Assembly (NCBI GenBank): GCA_040753795.1
Contig: JBFMDX010000019.1
Location: 1-64,000, forward strand
Origin: Thermodesulfobacteriota bacterium
GTDB taxonomy: Bacteria > Desulfobacterota > Desulfobacteria > Desulfobacterales > Desulfosudaceae
Direction of reading: 5' to 3'
Length of the DNA: 64,000 bases
In this document: in pieces, positions 23,891 through 34,562 of the stretch
How positions within the stretch are numbered: the first letter of the stretch is position 1
Layout of the letters: each line of letters begins with the position of its first letter
Notes under the pieces: generated by a model
Databases searched by the model: none
The model's input: the letters and a program-made list of their open reading frames with translations, nothing else
Told to the model about the DNA's origin: nothing
Translations under genes and position numbers: made by a program

Positions 23891-24496
23891 TTATCTAAGC
23901 GCCTCTTTGATTATCTTCTCCAGTTCCCGGTCATATCCAAAGTAAAAATGATCCGCTCCGTCGATGACATGAAACCGGGCACCGGGATTCCAGGCGGGTA
24001 TCATGGCGCGGATGATGTCCGGGGGCGCGAACTCGTCATCGCTGCCGGTGACGACCGCCGCCAGGGACGGTAGTGAGGCGATGCCTTTAAAATCCACAAA
24101 GGCGACCGGTGGGGAGACCAGGACCATTCGATTGATTTTTCCGTATTTATGAGCGCCCAGGGCGCATACCCAGGCGCCGAACGAATAACCAGCCAGGTCG
24201 ATTTGACTACAGCCTGTTTCCGTAAGGTATGAAACAGCCGCGGCCACGTCGTCCTGCTCCTCTACCCCGCCGCTGTATTCCCCCTGGCTTTGGCCCGTGC
24301 CCCGGAAGTTAAAACGCAGGGTGGAGTACCCCGCCGACCAGCAGGCCCGGGAGACGGTCTCCACGACGAAGTTGTGCATGTCCCCGCCGTAAAGGGGATG
24401 CGGGTGGGTGATCACGGCCGCCCTGTCCCTGTTTCCCCGGTGCATCAGGCCGGATAACCGTATATCGCCGCACTTGAAAAAAACGGCCTCTTCCAT
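23891..24496 (-). CDS. Alpha/beta hydrolase
   Basis: The 201-residue protein has a minimal alpha/beta-hydrolase core. THPHPLYGGDMHN (oxyanion region) comes first, then FNFRGTGQSQGEY, the nucleophile elbow AGYSFGAW, an acid in VTGSDDEFAPP and the histidine in DGADHFYFG. It belongs with the short bacterial esterase or dienelactone-hydrolase-like proteins. There is no signal peptide, so it is cytoplasmic. The substrate is unknown. It sits between DUF99 and RNase D genes in the same orientation. Confidence 0.85.
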   Translation of the reverse strand: MEEAVFFKCGDIRLSGLMHRGNRDRAAVITHPHPLYGGDMHNFVVETVSRACWSAGYSTLRFNFRGTGQSQGEYSGGVEEQDDVAAAVSYLTETGCSQIDLAGYSFGAWVCALGAHKYGKINRMVLVSPPVAFVDFKGIASLPSLAAVVTGSDDEFAPPDIIRAMIPAWNPGARFHVIDGADHFYFGYDRELEKIIKEALR

Positions 24497-24532
24497 CGAC
24501 GATTTCCTCTCCCTTGCCCCCTTAAAACCTGC

Positions 24533-24586
24533 ACCCTGTACCCTGCCTCCTGTACCTTGAACCTTGTACCCTGAACCTCGAACCTC
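24533..24586. repeat. Heptanucleotide tandem array (about 7.5 units)
   Basis: Imperfect 7-bp units (ACCCTGT, ACCCTGC, CTCCTGT, ACCTTGA, ACCTTGT, ACCCTGA, ACCTCGA, ACCTC) fill the gap between the RNase D stop and the hydrolase start. Such short-period intergenic tracts resemble the short tandemly repeated sequences of some cyanobacteria. Confidence 0.75.
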
Positions 24587-24595
24587 ATTCCCCCG

Positions 24596-25804
24596 TCATT
24601 TAATTTCGCTGAGGACCCGTACGATCTCCTCCCCGAACTCCTTCTTTCGCCACTCCTTCATTTCCCCGACCCTGTCCAGTTGTTCCAGGCTTCGGGGGTT
24701 TTCCCGGGCGATGCCGATGGCCAGGGCGTTGGGAAGGATCAGCCCGGGATCCATGGCGAGCCTGGCGGCGGTGGCCTCGCGCCACTGCTTCAGGGCGTCA
24801 ACCCGGAGGGTCGCCTTGCGGGAGAGGGGCTTATGCTTTTCCCGCGGGTAAACCGGAAGGTCATCCTCTTTTTTCTCCAGCGCTTCCCGGATGGCCAGAC
24901 ATATCGGCTCCGCATACATGGACACCTGTTTGTCCGACAGGATGCGCGATTGTTTCAGCGCGTTGCGGCTGGCCGGCTTCTCTTCGGCCAGCCGGATCAG
25001 GGCGGTGTTGCCGATTATTTTGAAAGGCGGCAGGTCCTTTTTTCTGGCGATGTCCATCCGTTTTTGCAGGAGATTTTCCAGGATCGCCAGGCCGTGCCGG
25101 TCAAGTCGTCCGGCACCCTTGACCTTGAGAAACAGCGGCTGGCCATTTTCCGGCAGGCAGCGAACGATGCTGATCATGCGGCACTCCTCTTCCACCCAGG
25201 ATGCCCGGCGCATCTGCGCCAGGCGTTCTGCCAGGATGGCCCGCAGGGGGATCAGGTAATGTACATCCCGGGCCGCGTATTCCAGCATCTCGGCGGGAAG
25301 GGGCCTCCGGGACCAGTCTTTTTTCTGGTATTTCTTGTCCAGGGCGACCTGAAAAGTCTGCTGCACCACCGCGTTCAGGCCGCTTTCTCCGATTCCCAGA
25401 AAGCGGCAGGCGATTTCCGTATCAAACAGGTTGTTGATGGTAATGTCACAGCACATGCCCAGGCAGCGGACATCGTAACTGGCGCCATGAAAAATCTTGG
25501 TGATTTCCGGTGCCAGGAACAAGGGTTTCAGAAGAAAAAGGTCGACGGCGGCCAGGGGGTCGATGATCAGGCACTGGCTGACGGTGGCGATCTGGAGCAG
25601 ACAGACCTTTTCGGTAAAATGAAACATGGAATCGGCCTCCACATCCACCGCGATGACTTTTTCTTTCATGAGGGAGGGCACGATCTGGGCCAGTTCCTGG
25701 CTGGAAGTAACCAGTCGGTATGGCGGGCCGGGTTCGGTCGGGAGATTCAACAGCCGTTCTTTTCTATTCCATAAGATCGTTTCAACAGGGTCGCCAGGCG
25801 GCAA
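24596..25804 (-). CDS. rnd: Ribonuclease D-like 3'-5' exonuclease
   Basis: The 402-residue protein has a DEDDy exonuclease domain with VIAVDVEADS (Exo I), FHGASYDVRCL (Exo II) and YAARDVHYL (Exo III, Tyr and Asp). HRDC-type helical domains follow (about 235-400; VDALKQWREATAARLAMDPG). RNase D trims tRNA 3' ends. The size matches the family. It appears to start at a TTG (25804) with AGGA 8 bases upstream; no ATG occurs before the catalytic domain. It is the first gene of the minus-strand run and is divergent from thrS. Confidence 0.88.
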   Translation of the reverse strand: MPPGDPVETILWNRKERLLNLPTEPGPPYRLVTSSQELAQIVPSLMKEKVIAVDVEADSMFHFTEKVCLLQIATVSQCLIIDPLAAVDLFLLKPLFLAPEITKIFHGASYDVRCLGMCCDITINNLFDTEIACRFLGIGESGLNAVVQQTFQVALDKKYQKKDWSRRPLPAEMLEYAARDVHYLIPLRAILAERLAQMRRASWVEEECRMISIVRCLPENGQPLFLKVKGAGRLDRHGLAILENLLQKRMDIARKKDLPPFKIIGNTALIRLAEEKPASRNALKQSRILSDKQVSMYAEPICLAIREALEKKEDDLPVYPREKHKPLSRKATLRVDALKQWREATAARLAMDPGLILPNALAIGIARENPRSLEQLDRVGEMKEWRKKEFGEEIVRVLSEIK

Positions 25805-25919
25805 AAAGTGCCGTCCTGTTTTTTTTCCTTGACCGGATTGTCATTTTTTCAATATGTTATTCACCTCATGGCGGAATGTCAATGAATTCATAAGCGCGGT
25901 TTTTCTGGAGCTGATTCAA

Positions 25920-27830
25920 ATGATTACCATTACACTTCCTGATAAAAGTGTCCGACAATTTGATTCCCCGCCGACCGGCGATGATATCGCCCGGTCGATT
26001 TCCGATGGGCTCTGGCGCAGCAGCGTGGCCATGGAGCTCGATGGCGTCCTGTGCGACCTGTCTTCCCGGGTGGACAGGGACGCCGCGGTCCGGTTGATCA
26101 CCACCCGGGACAAGGAGGCCCTGGAGATCATGCGGCACAGTGCCGCCCACATCATGGCCGAGGCCGTTCAGCACCTGTTTGAAAAAGCGGAATTGACCAT
26201 CGGGCCGGTGGTGGCCGACGGCTTCTATTACGATATCGACATGGAGCCGGTTTCCGAGGAGGTGTTTCCCAAAATCGAGGCGGAAATCCAGGCCATCATC
26301 AAAAACAAAACGCCCTTTGTCCGCCGGGAAGTATCCCGGGAAGAGGCCCTTCGCCTTTACCAGGGCCAGAAATACAAGACGGAAATCATCGAGGGCCTTG
26401 AGGGCGAAACCATTTCCATTTACACCAACGGTGATTTTTCCGACCTGTGCCGGGGACCGCACGTGCCCCATACCGGGTTTATCGGCGCCATCAAGCTGAT
26501 GAAGGTGTCCGGTGCTTACTGGCGGGCGGATCAGCAGCGGGAACAGCTTCAGCGGCTTTACGGCACCGCGTTTTTCACGAAGAAGGAATTGAACGCCTAC
26601 CTGGAGCTGATCGAAGAGGCGAAAAAACGGGACCATCGTAAAATCGGCGCCCAGCTCGATCTGTTCAGCTTTCATCAGGAAGCGGCCGGCATGCCCTTTT
26701 TCCATCCCCGGGGCATGGTCATGTGGAATATCCTGCTGGATTACTGGCGGCAGGAGCACAAGGCGGCCGGATACGTGGAAGTCAAGACGCCGGTCATGCT
26801 GGACCGGAAGCTCTGGGAGCGAAGCGGCCACTGGGAAAACTACCGGGAGAACATGTATATCTCGGAAATTGAGGGCAGCCAGTATGCCATCAAACCCATG
26901 AACTGTCCCGGCGGCATGCTGCTCTATAATGAAAAAATTTATTCCTACCGGGAGCTTCCTCTGCGGGCCGCGGAAATCGGGCTGGTGCACCGCCACGAGT
27001 TGAGCGGGGTGCTGTCCGGCCTGTTCCGGGTCCGGGCCTTTCACCAGGACGACGCCCATATATTCATGATGCCCGATCAGATCGAACCGGAGATCCTGGG
27101 GGTGCTCCGGCTGGTGGAGCGGATTTACGGCACCTTCGGTCTGGGCTTTCACCTGGAGCTGTCCACCCGGCCGAAAAAATCCATCGGCACCGACGAACAG
27201 TGGGAAAAGGCCACCCGGGGATTGAAGGGTGCGCTGGAAACGTACGGAAAAGGATACCAGGTCAACGAGGGAGACGGCGCCTTTTACGGCCCCAAGATCG
27301 ACATCCATATCAAGGACGCCATCGGCCGGACCTGGCAGTGCGGCACCATTCAGCTGGATATGTCCCTGCCGGAGCGGTTTGACTTGAGCTATATCGATCA
27401 TAACAACAGCAAGCAGCGGCCGGTGATGATCCACCGCGTCGTCTACGGTTCCATCGAACGGTTTTTCGGCATTCTGATCGAACATTTCGCCGGCAAATTT
27501 CCGTTATGGCTGGCCCCGGTTCAGGCGGTGCTGCTGCCGATGAACGACGCCCTGATCTCTTTTGCCGGAGAGATCCGGGAAAGACTCGAAAATTCAGGCA
27601 TCCGGACGGAAGTCGACAGCCGCACCGAGAGCCTGAACAAGAAGGTGCGGGAAGCCCAGCTCAACAAGATTCCCCTGGTCATCACCCTGGGCGACCGTGA
27701 AAAAGAATCCGGTACCCTGTCGGTGAGAACGCTGGAAGGCAAGGTCCGGCAGGGCGTGACCATGGAAGCGTTCCTTGACCGGGTTTGTGCCCATATCCGG
27801 GGGAAAAGCCGGGATCCTGAAATTTTTTGA
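25920..27830 (+). CDS. thrS: Threonyl-tRNA synthetase
   Basis: This 636-residue enzyme has the full domain set: TGS (1-60), the editing domain (HSAAHIMAEAVQ and ICTNG-like SIYTNGDFSDLCRGPH with the zinc-like His/Cys pattern) and a class II catalytic core. The core contains MNCPGGM, RHELSGVLSGLFRVR and HRVVYGSIERFFG. A C-terminal anticodon-binding domain completes it. It charges tRNA-Thr. The ATG at 25920 has GGAG ten bases upstream and begins MITITLPDKS, the normal N-terminus; a longer frame to 25854 is ignored. It heads a close-packed operon with pyrR, moaB and an acyl-CoA synthetase. No T-box-like leader is visible in 25805-25919. Confidence 0.97.
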   Translation: MITITLPDKSVRQFDSPPTGDDIARSISDGLWRSSVAMELDGVLCDLSSRVDRDAAVRLITTRDKEALEIMRHSAAHIMAEAVQHLFEKAELTIGPVVADGFYYDIDMEPVSEEVFPKIEAEIQAIIKNKTPFVRREVSREEALRLYQGQKYKTEIIEGLEGETISIYTNGDFSDLCRGPHVPHTGFIGAIKLMKVSGAYWRADQQREQLQRLYGTAFFTKKELNAYLELIEEAKKRDHRKIGAQLDLFSFHQEAAGMPFFHPRGMVMWNILLDYWRQEHKAAGYVEVKTPVMLDRKLWERSGHWENYRENMYISEIEGSQYAIKPMNCPGGMLLYNEKIYSYRELPLRAAEIGLVHRHELSGVLSGLFRVRAFHQDDAHIFMMPDQIEPEILGVLRLVERIYGTFGLGFHLELSTRPKKSIGTDEQWEKATRGLKGALETYGKGYQVNEGDGAFYGPKIDIHIKDAIGRTWQCGTIQLDMSLPERFDLSYIDHNNSKQRPVMIHRVVYGSIERFFGILIEHFAGKFPLWLAPVQAVLLPMNDALISFAGEIRERLENSGIRTEVDSRTESLNKKVREAQLNKIPLVITLGDREKESGTLSVRTLEGKVRQGVTMEAFLDRVCAHIRGKSRDPEIF

Positions 27831-27846
27831 GCGACTGGAGGCCACC

Positions 27847-28389
27847 ATGCAGGCAGGTGATACAACCGTTTTGTTGAATGCCGACGAAATCAGGAAGGCA
27901 CTGGAAAGAATCGCCCGGGAGATCGTTGACAGAGGGGAGGGCACGGTCAAGGATCTGGCCCTCATCGGTATCCATACCCGGGGGGTGTTCCTGGCCCGGC
28001 GGATCGGCGCCGTGATCGCCGGGATGACGGGTGAAAACGTGCGGACCGGTACCGTTGATATTACGCTTTACCGGGATGACTGGACCCGGATCAGTTATCA
28101 GCCGGTGGTGCAGTCCACGGACATCGCTTTCTCGGTCGATGACCGGCGCGTGGTCCTGGTGGATGACGTTCTGTTTACCGGGCGCACGACCCGGGCCGCC
28201 CTGGACGCCCTGACCGATTTCGGCCGGCCGTCCCGGGTGGAGCTGGCGGTGCTGGTCGACCGGGGCTTGAGAGAGTTGCCCATCCGGGCCGATTACGTGG
28301 GTAAATCCATAGAAACCAGCCGGGTGCAGACGGTCAACGTGATGCTGGCCGAATGCGACGAGAGCGACCTGGTGGTGGTCAGAGGATAA
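27847..28389 (+). CDS. pyrR: PyrR bifunctional regulator / uracil phosphoribosyltransferase
   Basis: A 180-residue protein with the PRPP-binding loop VVLVDDVLFTGRTTRAAL (about 97-114). It also has the PyrR hallmarks IGIHTRGVFLARRI, DITLYRDDW and VELAVLVDRGLRELPI. PyrR binds pyr mRNA in Firmicutes and also makes UMP from uracil. Outside Firmicutes it may act mainly as the enzyme. No pyr genes are nearby. It starts 16 bp after thrS with SD TGGAGG. Confidence 0.93.
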   Translation: MQAGDTTVLLNADEIRKALERIAREIVDRGEGTVKDLALIGIHTRGVFLARRIGAVIAGMTGENVRTGTVDITLYRDDWTRISYQPVVQSTDIAFSVDDRRVVLVDDVLFTGRTTRAALDALTDFGRPSRVELAVLVDRGLRELPIRADYVGKSIETSRVQTVNVMLAECDESDLVVVRG

Positions 28390-28398
28390 GGCGGACGC

Positions 28399-28902
28399 AT
28401 GGGCAGCAAGGAACACAAACAGCACGCGCCGTCCCGGCTGAAGGTCGGCGTTCTTTCCATTTCCAGCACGCGAACACTGGAAAATGACGACGGCGGGCAG
28501 TGGATCCGGAAGGAGGCGGAAAAGGAGCATCACACGGTGGTCTGTCACCGGGTGATCATTGACGACGTCCGGGCCATCCGGGCCGCGCTTTGCGAAACCA
28601 TCAACCAGCATGGACCGCAACTGGTCATCATGACCGGCGGCACCGGTCTGGCGGGAAAAGATGTCACCATCGAAGCGGTGCGGCCCCTGTTCCGCAAGGA
28701 GCTGACCGCCTTCGGGCCGGTGGTGGCGCAGCTCAGTTTCGAAGAGATCGATTCTGCCGCCATCCTCTCCCGGGCCACGGCCGGCATCGTCGGCAAGGCC
28801 GTGGTCTGCTGCATCCCCGGCAGTCTTAACGCCTGCAAGCTCATCTGCCGCAACCTGATTTTCCCGGAAGCCGGGCATCTGGCCAAACATCTGAACGAGT
28901 AA
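28399..28902 (+). CDS. moaB: MoaB/MogA-type molybdenum cofactor biosynthesis protein
   Basis: The 167-residue protein carries the MoCF-binding fold: VGVLSISSTRTLENDDGG, then VIMTGGTGLAGKDVT (catalytic GGTG), EEIDSAAILSRATAGI and CIPGSLNACKL. MoaB/MogA adenylates molybdopterin before metal insertion. It would serve the molybdo- or tungsto-enzymes (such as formate dehydrogenases) that also need selenium in this lineage. It lies 9 bp after pyrR and 6 bp before the acyl-CoA synthetase gene. Confidence 0.92.
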   Translation: MGSKEHKQHAPSRLKVGVLSISSTRTLENDDGGQWIRKEAEKEHHTVVCHRVIIDDVRAIRAALCETINQHGPQLVIMTGGTGLAGKDVTIEAVRPLFRKELTAFGPVVAQLSFEEIDSAAILSRATAGIVGKAVVCCIPGSLNACKLICRNLIFPEAGHLAKHLNE

Positions 28903-28908
28903 GGAATT

Positions 28909-30486
28909 ATGCTGATTACGGAAATTCTGGCCAGGAACGCGCGCGTGTATGGCGCGGAGGTGGCCCTGATCGAGCGCAGCCCGGCTGAGGGCCGGCGTAC
29001 GGAAATCAACTGGGAGGAGTTTGACGCCCGCAGCAACCGCGTCGCTCAGGCGCTGATAGCCGCCGGTGTCAAAAAGGGCGACCGGGTGGTACAGCTGATG
29101 ACCAACTGCCTGGACTGGCTGCCCATCTATTTCGGGATTCTGCGCACCGGCGCCCTGGCCGTGCCCCTCAACTTCCGGTTTATGGCCGAGACCATTGAAA
29201 AGTGCGTGAAAACCGCCGGGGCCCGGGTGATGATTTTCGGCGAGGAGTTCATCGACCGGGTCAATGCCGTCAAGGACGCCCTTGACCGGAGCGTGGAGAC
29301 TTATATTTTTACCGGCGACGAATCGATCCGCCCTGGCTATTGTCGCTCCTATGCCGATCTCTTGCGGGAGTTTCCGCCCGTCGCGCCGGAGGTGGTGCTT
29401 GCCGCCGAAGATGACGCCGCCCTGTATTTTACTTCCGGGACCACCGGTGATCCCAAGGCCACGCTTCTGACCCACCGCAACCTGGAATTCTCCTGCTATG
29501 TTGAGAACCACCATCACGGCCAGACCCATGAGGACAATTTCCTGTGCATCCCTCCCCTCTATCACACCGGTGCCAAGATGCACTGGTTCGGCAATTTTAT
29601 CGTCGGTGCCAGGGCCGTCATCATGAAGGGGGTGGAGCCCCGATGGGTCATCGAAGCCATATCCGAGGAAAAGATCACGGTGGTCTGGCTGCTGGTTCCC
29701 TGGGCGCTGGATATCCTGTTCGCCATTGAAAACAAGGACATTCTTCTGTCCGATTACCGGCTGGATCAATGGCGCCTGATGCATATCGGGGCTCAGCCCG
29801 TGCCCGCCAGCCTGATCCGGGAATGGAAGAAAATATTTCCCCATCACCAGTACGACACCAACTACGGTCTTACGGAAACCACCGGCCCCGGCTGCGTCCA
29901 TCTGGGAGTGGAGAACATGCACAAGGTGGGCGCCATCGGCCGGGCCGGCTTCGACTGGGAGACCCGCATCGTTGACGAGTCCCTGAACCCCGTGGCCAGG
30001 GGAACCATCGGCGAGCTTATGGTACGCGGTCCCGGCGTCATGAAAGCCTACTATAACAATCCCGAAGCCACGGACCAGGTGCTTAAAAGCGGCTGGCTCC
30101 TGACCGGAGACATGGCCCGGGAAGATGAAGACGGGTTTATCTGGCTGGTTGACCGGAAGAAAGACGTCATTATTACCGGTGGAGAAAATGTGTACCCGGT
30201 GGATATCGAAAGCTTTCTGTTTACCCACCCGAAGATTCATGACGCCGCCGTGATCGGCCTGCCCAGTCTGCGGCTGGGTGAGATCGCTACGGCCATCATT
30301 CAGCCCAAGGAGGGGCAGGCCATTACCGTCGAGGAGTTGACGGCGTTCTGCTCGCAACTGCCCCGGTACAAACGGCCGCGAAAGTTCTTTTTCGATACCA
30401 TTCCCCGCAATCCCACCGGGAAGATTGAAAAGCCAAAACTGCGGAAGAAGTATGCCGGGGTTGAGGAGAGCTTCAAGGTGGGATAA
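28909..30486 (+). CDS. AMP-forming acyl-CoA synthetase
   Basis: This 525-residue member of the ANL superfamily has ALYFTSGTTGDPKATLLTH (P-loop), NYGLTETTG (A5), SGWLLTGDMA (A7) and the catalytic lysine region NPTGKIEKPKL near the end. It activates a carboxylic acid to its acyl-CoA through an acyl-AMP. The chain length cannot be read off, but the 525-residue size fits medium or long-chain and aromatic-acid ligases. It is the last gene of the thrS operon. The MaoC pair at 21.5-22.5 kb could act on its products; that is inference. Confidence 0.9.
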   Translation: MLITEILARNARVYGAEVALIERSPAEGRRTEINWEEFDARSNRVAQALIAAGVKKGDRVVQLMTNCLDWLPIYFGILRTGALAVPLNFRFMAETIEKCVKTAGARVMIFGEEFIDRVNAVKDALDRSVETYIFTGDESIRPGYCRSYADLLREFPPVAPEVVLAAEDDAALYFTSGTTGDPKATLLTHRNLEFSCYVENHHHGQTHEDNFLCIPPLYHTGAKMHWFGNFIVGARAVIMKGVEPRWVIEAISEEKITVVWLLVPWALDILFAIENKDILLSDYRLDQWRLMHIGAQPVPASLIREWKKIFPHHQYDTNYGLTETTGPGCVHLGVENMHKVGAIGRAGFDWETRIVDESLNPVARGTIGELMVRGPGVMKAYYNNPEATDQVLKSGWLLTGDMAREDEDGFIWLVDRKKDVIITGGENVYPVDIESFLFTHPKIHDAAVIGLPSLRLGEIATAIIQPKEGQAITVEELTAFCSQLPRYKRPRKFFFDTIPRNPTGKIEKPKLRKKYAGVEESFKVG

Positions 30487-30495
30487 GGATGATGA

Positions 30496-31011
30496 TTACT
30501 GGCCGGAGATCATGAACTCTTTCCCGAACGCCACGATCCCATCGGCCACTACCGGGCCGGTTAACCGGGCACCGTTGCCCCCGATGACGGCTGCCACTTT
30601 TTCCGGCTGATTTTCCGCCGGATAGCTGTTGATGTAAAATTTATACTCTCCGGCGGGAAAGACCTTGCCGTGAAAGGGGAACGGGCCCACTTCCATTTTT
30701 CCGTTTTCAACATCGACGTCGATCCGTTCCATGGTGCTGCCGGCTTTGCAGACAAAACCGTACTCATCCCGGATAGAGGCCATGAAGCGCATGCCGTCCG
30801 GCAGGTTGGTCTCCACGTCAAAATAGAGTTTGCCTTTGTCCTGCCGGGGGGCGATGTTGAGCGCCACGGTAATGGCGCCGGCCGTGGTAGTGTTCAGCGA
30901 CGGCGTTTCGGTGCCCGGTGACGGGATCGCATCGTCGGCACGGATGACGATGTCCCCGGCAAGAAGGAAAATCAGCAGAACGCAACTCAAGCACTTGAAA
31001 AAATTGTTCAC
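30496..31011 (-). CDS. Exported protein of unknown function
   Basis: The 171-residue product has a signal peptide (MNNFFKCLSCVLLIFLLAGD; the Cys residues allow a lipoprotein only weakly). A Thr/Pro-rich linker and a beta-rich domain follow, with TNLPDGMRFMASI, VENGKMEVGPFPFHGK and FPAGEYKFYI. That pattern suggests an immunoglobulin-like sandwich. No family is recognised. I chose the GTG at 31011 because GGAGGAG lies 8 bases upstream; an ATG at 31044 is open but has no SD. It is convergent with the acyl-CoA synthetase gene. Confidence 0.65.
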   Translation of the reverse strand: MNNFFKCLSCVLLIFLLAGDIVIRADDAIPSPGTETPSLNTTTAGAITVALNIAPRQDKGKLYFDVETNLPDGMRFMASIRDEYGFVCKAGSTMERIDVDVENGKMEVGPFPFHGKVFPAGEYKFYINSYPAENQPEKVAAVIGGNGARLTGPVVADGIVAFGKEFMISGQ

Positions 31012-31217
31012 GGTCGGCTCCTCCAGCCATCGCAAAGATTCCATTCAAATCTTTACGTTTAATAATTTTCTGTTTTTCTTCCGTAAAGTCAATATATTTT
31101 ATATCTGCCGGCGAGTGAGGCAATGTGCCTGCCTTTAGGTTTTAAAAAGCGTCCGGCGCGGAAACGGCAGAATGACTCCCGCCCGGCCGGTCTATATAAG
31201 CAAGCCCCCGTTTTTTA

Positions 31218-31246
31218 TTGACACACTGGGACGTCATCAGTAAATA
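31218..31246 (+). promoter_or_regulatory. Sigma-70 promoter for the zf-TFIIB gene
   Basis: TTGACA (31218-31223), a 17-bp spacer and TAAATA (31241-31246) lie 55 bp upstream of the ATG at 31301. Confidence 0.6.
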
Positions 31247-31300
31247 TATTGTCATAAACATAATTTTTTAATTTATCTGACCAACAAAAGGAGAAGCAAG

Positions 31301-31606
31301 ATGCCCGTGCAACCGACAGAAAAAGAAGAAGAATATTTCGCGCTTCGCGAATTCGAACGCCTGAAAAAGGTGGAACAGGAAAAACAGCACAAAATGGCAG
31401 CCGCCGAGAAAGAACGCTTAAAGAAGCTACACCATATGCAGTGCCCGAAATGCGGCATGCAGCTGGTGGAAATCGATTATCGCGGCATTAAAATCGACCG
31501 CTGCTCGGATTGCGAAGGCATCTGGCTTGACAAGGGCGAGCTGGCGGCCGTTACCGATCTGGGCGAGAACGTCCTCGGTAAGCTGTTTTCCGTTTTTAAG
31601 AAATAA
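31301..31606 (+). CDS. zf-TFIIB-type zinc-ribbon protein
   Basis: A 101-residue protein. Residues 1-45 are a highly charged helix (EKEEEYFALREFERLKKVEQ). Residues 47-82 are a TFIIB-type zinc ribbon with CPKCG and RCSDCEGIWLDKGEL. The short tail is KLFSVFKK. Such proteins are widespread, cytoplasmic and of unknown role. It has its own promoter, a strong SD (AAAGGAGAAG) and a strong terminator, so it forms a single-gene unit. Confidence 0.88.
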   Translation: MPVQPTEKEEEYFALREFERLKKVEQEKQHKMAAAEKERLKKLHHMQCPKCGMQLVEIDYRGIKIDRCSDCEGIWLDKGELAAVTDLGENVLGKLFSVFKK

Positions 31607-31690
31607 CCGCTTTAGAGCGATGTTGTTGCCGGACTACCGGACAATCGGCGGTCCGAAGAATTATGGCCGACAGCCGGTTTGATTAATAAA

Positions 31691-31734
31691 AAAGTCCGCG
31701 GGAGGATGATCCCCCGCGGACTTTCTCTTTTTTC
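31691..31734. terminator. Bidirectional intrinsic terminator
   Basis: A perfect 12-bp stem AAAGTCCGCGGG / CCCGCGGACTTT (31691-31702 and 31713-31724) is followed by CTCTTTTTTC on the plus strand and by a T-run on the minus strand. It separates the zf-TFIIB gene (+) from dnaK (-). Confidence 0.9.
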
Positions 31735-31749
31735 AGGGTAGTGTTGATA

Positions 31750-33687
<1,938 letters not shown>

Positions 33688-33760
33688 TGGTTTCTCCTTC
33701 CGAGCCTGTATATTAAGATGTTCTCATTGTCTGTTTCTTCAGTCGACCGACCCGGTTTCC

Positions 33761-34414
33761 TTATTCCGAGGCGGAAACAACCACCATGGCCGGCCGCAGC
33801 AGCCGGTCATGGATCAAATAGCCTTTCTGATATTCCTCCAGGACGACATTGCCTTCCACATCGTCCGCTTTCCGCGTTGAAACCGCCTGATGAAAGTTGG
33901 GATCGAACTTTTCACCAGCGGCTTTGATCGGCTTTACGCCGAACCGGTCGAGCACTTTTAAAATTTCGTCCAGGGTCATTTTCACGCCATCGATGATACA
34001 GGCGTTGATGGCGGCGTTTTCAGCCGAAGCGACAATGGCCCGTTCCAGATTGTCCACCACGCCCAGCAGTTCCCGGACAAGGGATTCGTTGGCGTATTTT
34101 TTAAAATCAGCCCATTGCCTGTCCAAACGCTTTTTGTAATTATCAAACTCAGCCGCCGATCTTAAGAAACGGTCGTTGAGCTCCTCTTTTTCCTTTTTTA
34201 CGGTTTCCAGCGCTTCCTGCAGTTGAGCGATCGGATCCATTTCTTTCTCCGGGGCGCTTTCCTCCGCTTTTTCCCCCGGTTTGTCCGTTTTTACTTCGAT
34301 CCGGACACCAACCCGGTCCCTTTTTTCAGCCTGTCCACCTTCTTCTACCGGAAGTTTGCCATCCGTCTGGCTGGTCTCCTCCGCATGATCTTTTCCGGTT
34401 TTGTCCTTTTTCAC
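33761..34414 (-). CDS. grpE: GrpE nucleotide-exchange factor
   Basis: The GrpE core is clear: a coiled coil (QLQEALETVKKEKEELNDRF), RSAAEFDNYKKRLDRQ, then DNLERAI and the C-terminal beta region GEKFDPNFHQAVS...YLIHDRLLRPAMVVVS. It releases ADP from DnaK. The frame is open back to 34642, across the SRP RNA terminator and the promoter at 34509-34536, so the true start must be downstream of about 34502. I place it at a GTG (34414) with AGGTG upstream, giving about 217 residues, normal for GrpE. Starts at neighbouring GTGs are possible. The acidic, Lys/Glu-rich N-terminus is probably disordered. Confidence 0.9.
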   Translation of the reverse strand: MKKDKTGKDHAEETSQTDGKLPVEEGGQAEKRDRVGVRIEVKTDKPGEKAEESAPEKEMDPIAQLQEALETVKKEKEELNDRFLRSAAEFDNYKKRLDRQWADFKKYANESLVRELLGVVDNLERAIVASAENAAINACIIDGVKMTLDEILKVLDRFGVKPIKAAGEKFDPNFHQAVSTRKADDVEGNVVLEEYQKGYLIHDRLLRPAMVVVSASE

Positions 34415-34508
34415 CACAGTCACCTGTATCCGTTTACCGTTTCGCCGGGCCAGCCAGCCCGCAAAACGAATTTTTCCAAGCAGTTTCAGAACGTTTTGAT
34501 TAACAAAA

Positions 34509-34536
34509 AAGATAAGGTTAAATAAGGTATTGTCAA
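34509..34536 (-). promoter_or_regulatory. Sigma-70 promoter for grpE-dnaK
   Basis: Minus strand TTGACA (34536-34531), a 16-bp spacer and TATCTT (34514-34509). No CIRCE element or obvious sigma-32 promoter is seen, so basal transcription from this site seems likely. Confidence 0.65.
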
Positions 34537-34562
34537 GAAAGGGAGGGAAAAAATAAAAGAAC

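Noticed and set aside
25805-25919. T-box leader before thrS
   Set aside because: At about 115 bp and without the T-box sequence or a terminator, it is too short to be one.
25866-27485. 539-codon minus-strand frame opposite thrS
   Set aside because: It is a shadow of thrS codon bias with no protein-like features.
27682-30357. 891-codon minus-strand frame
   Set aside because: It lies opposite the end of thrS, pyrR, moaB and the acyl-CoA synthetase genes, all of which have clear families; the frame shows no domain.
31218-31300. Riboswitch in the leader of the zf-TFIIB gene
   Set aside because: The leader is AT-rich with no stable hairpins; a plain promoter explains it.
33688-34560. CIRCE element or sigma-32 promoter for grpE-dnaK
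   Set aside because: No TTAGCACTC-N9-GAGTGCTAA and no sigma-32 consensus were found; only a sigma-70-like promoter.
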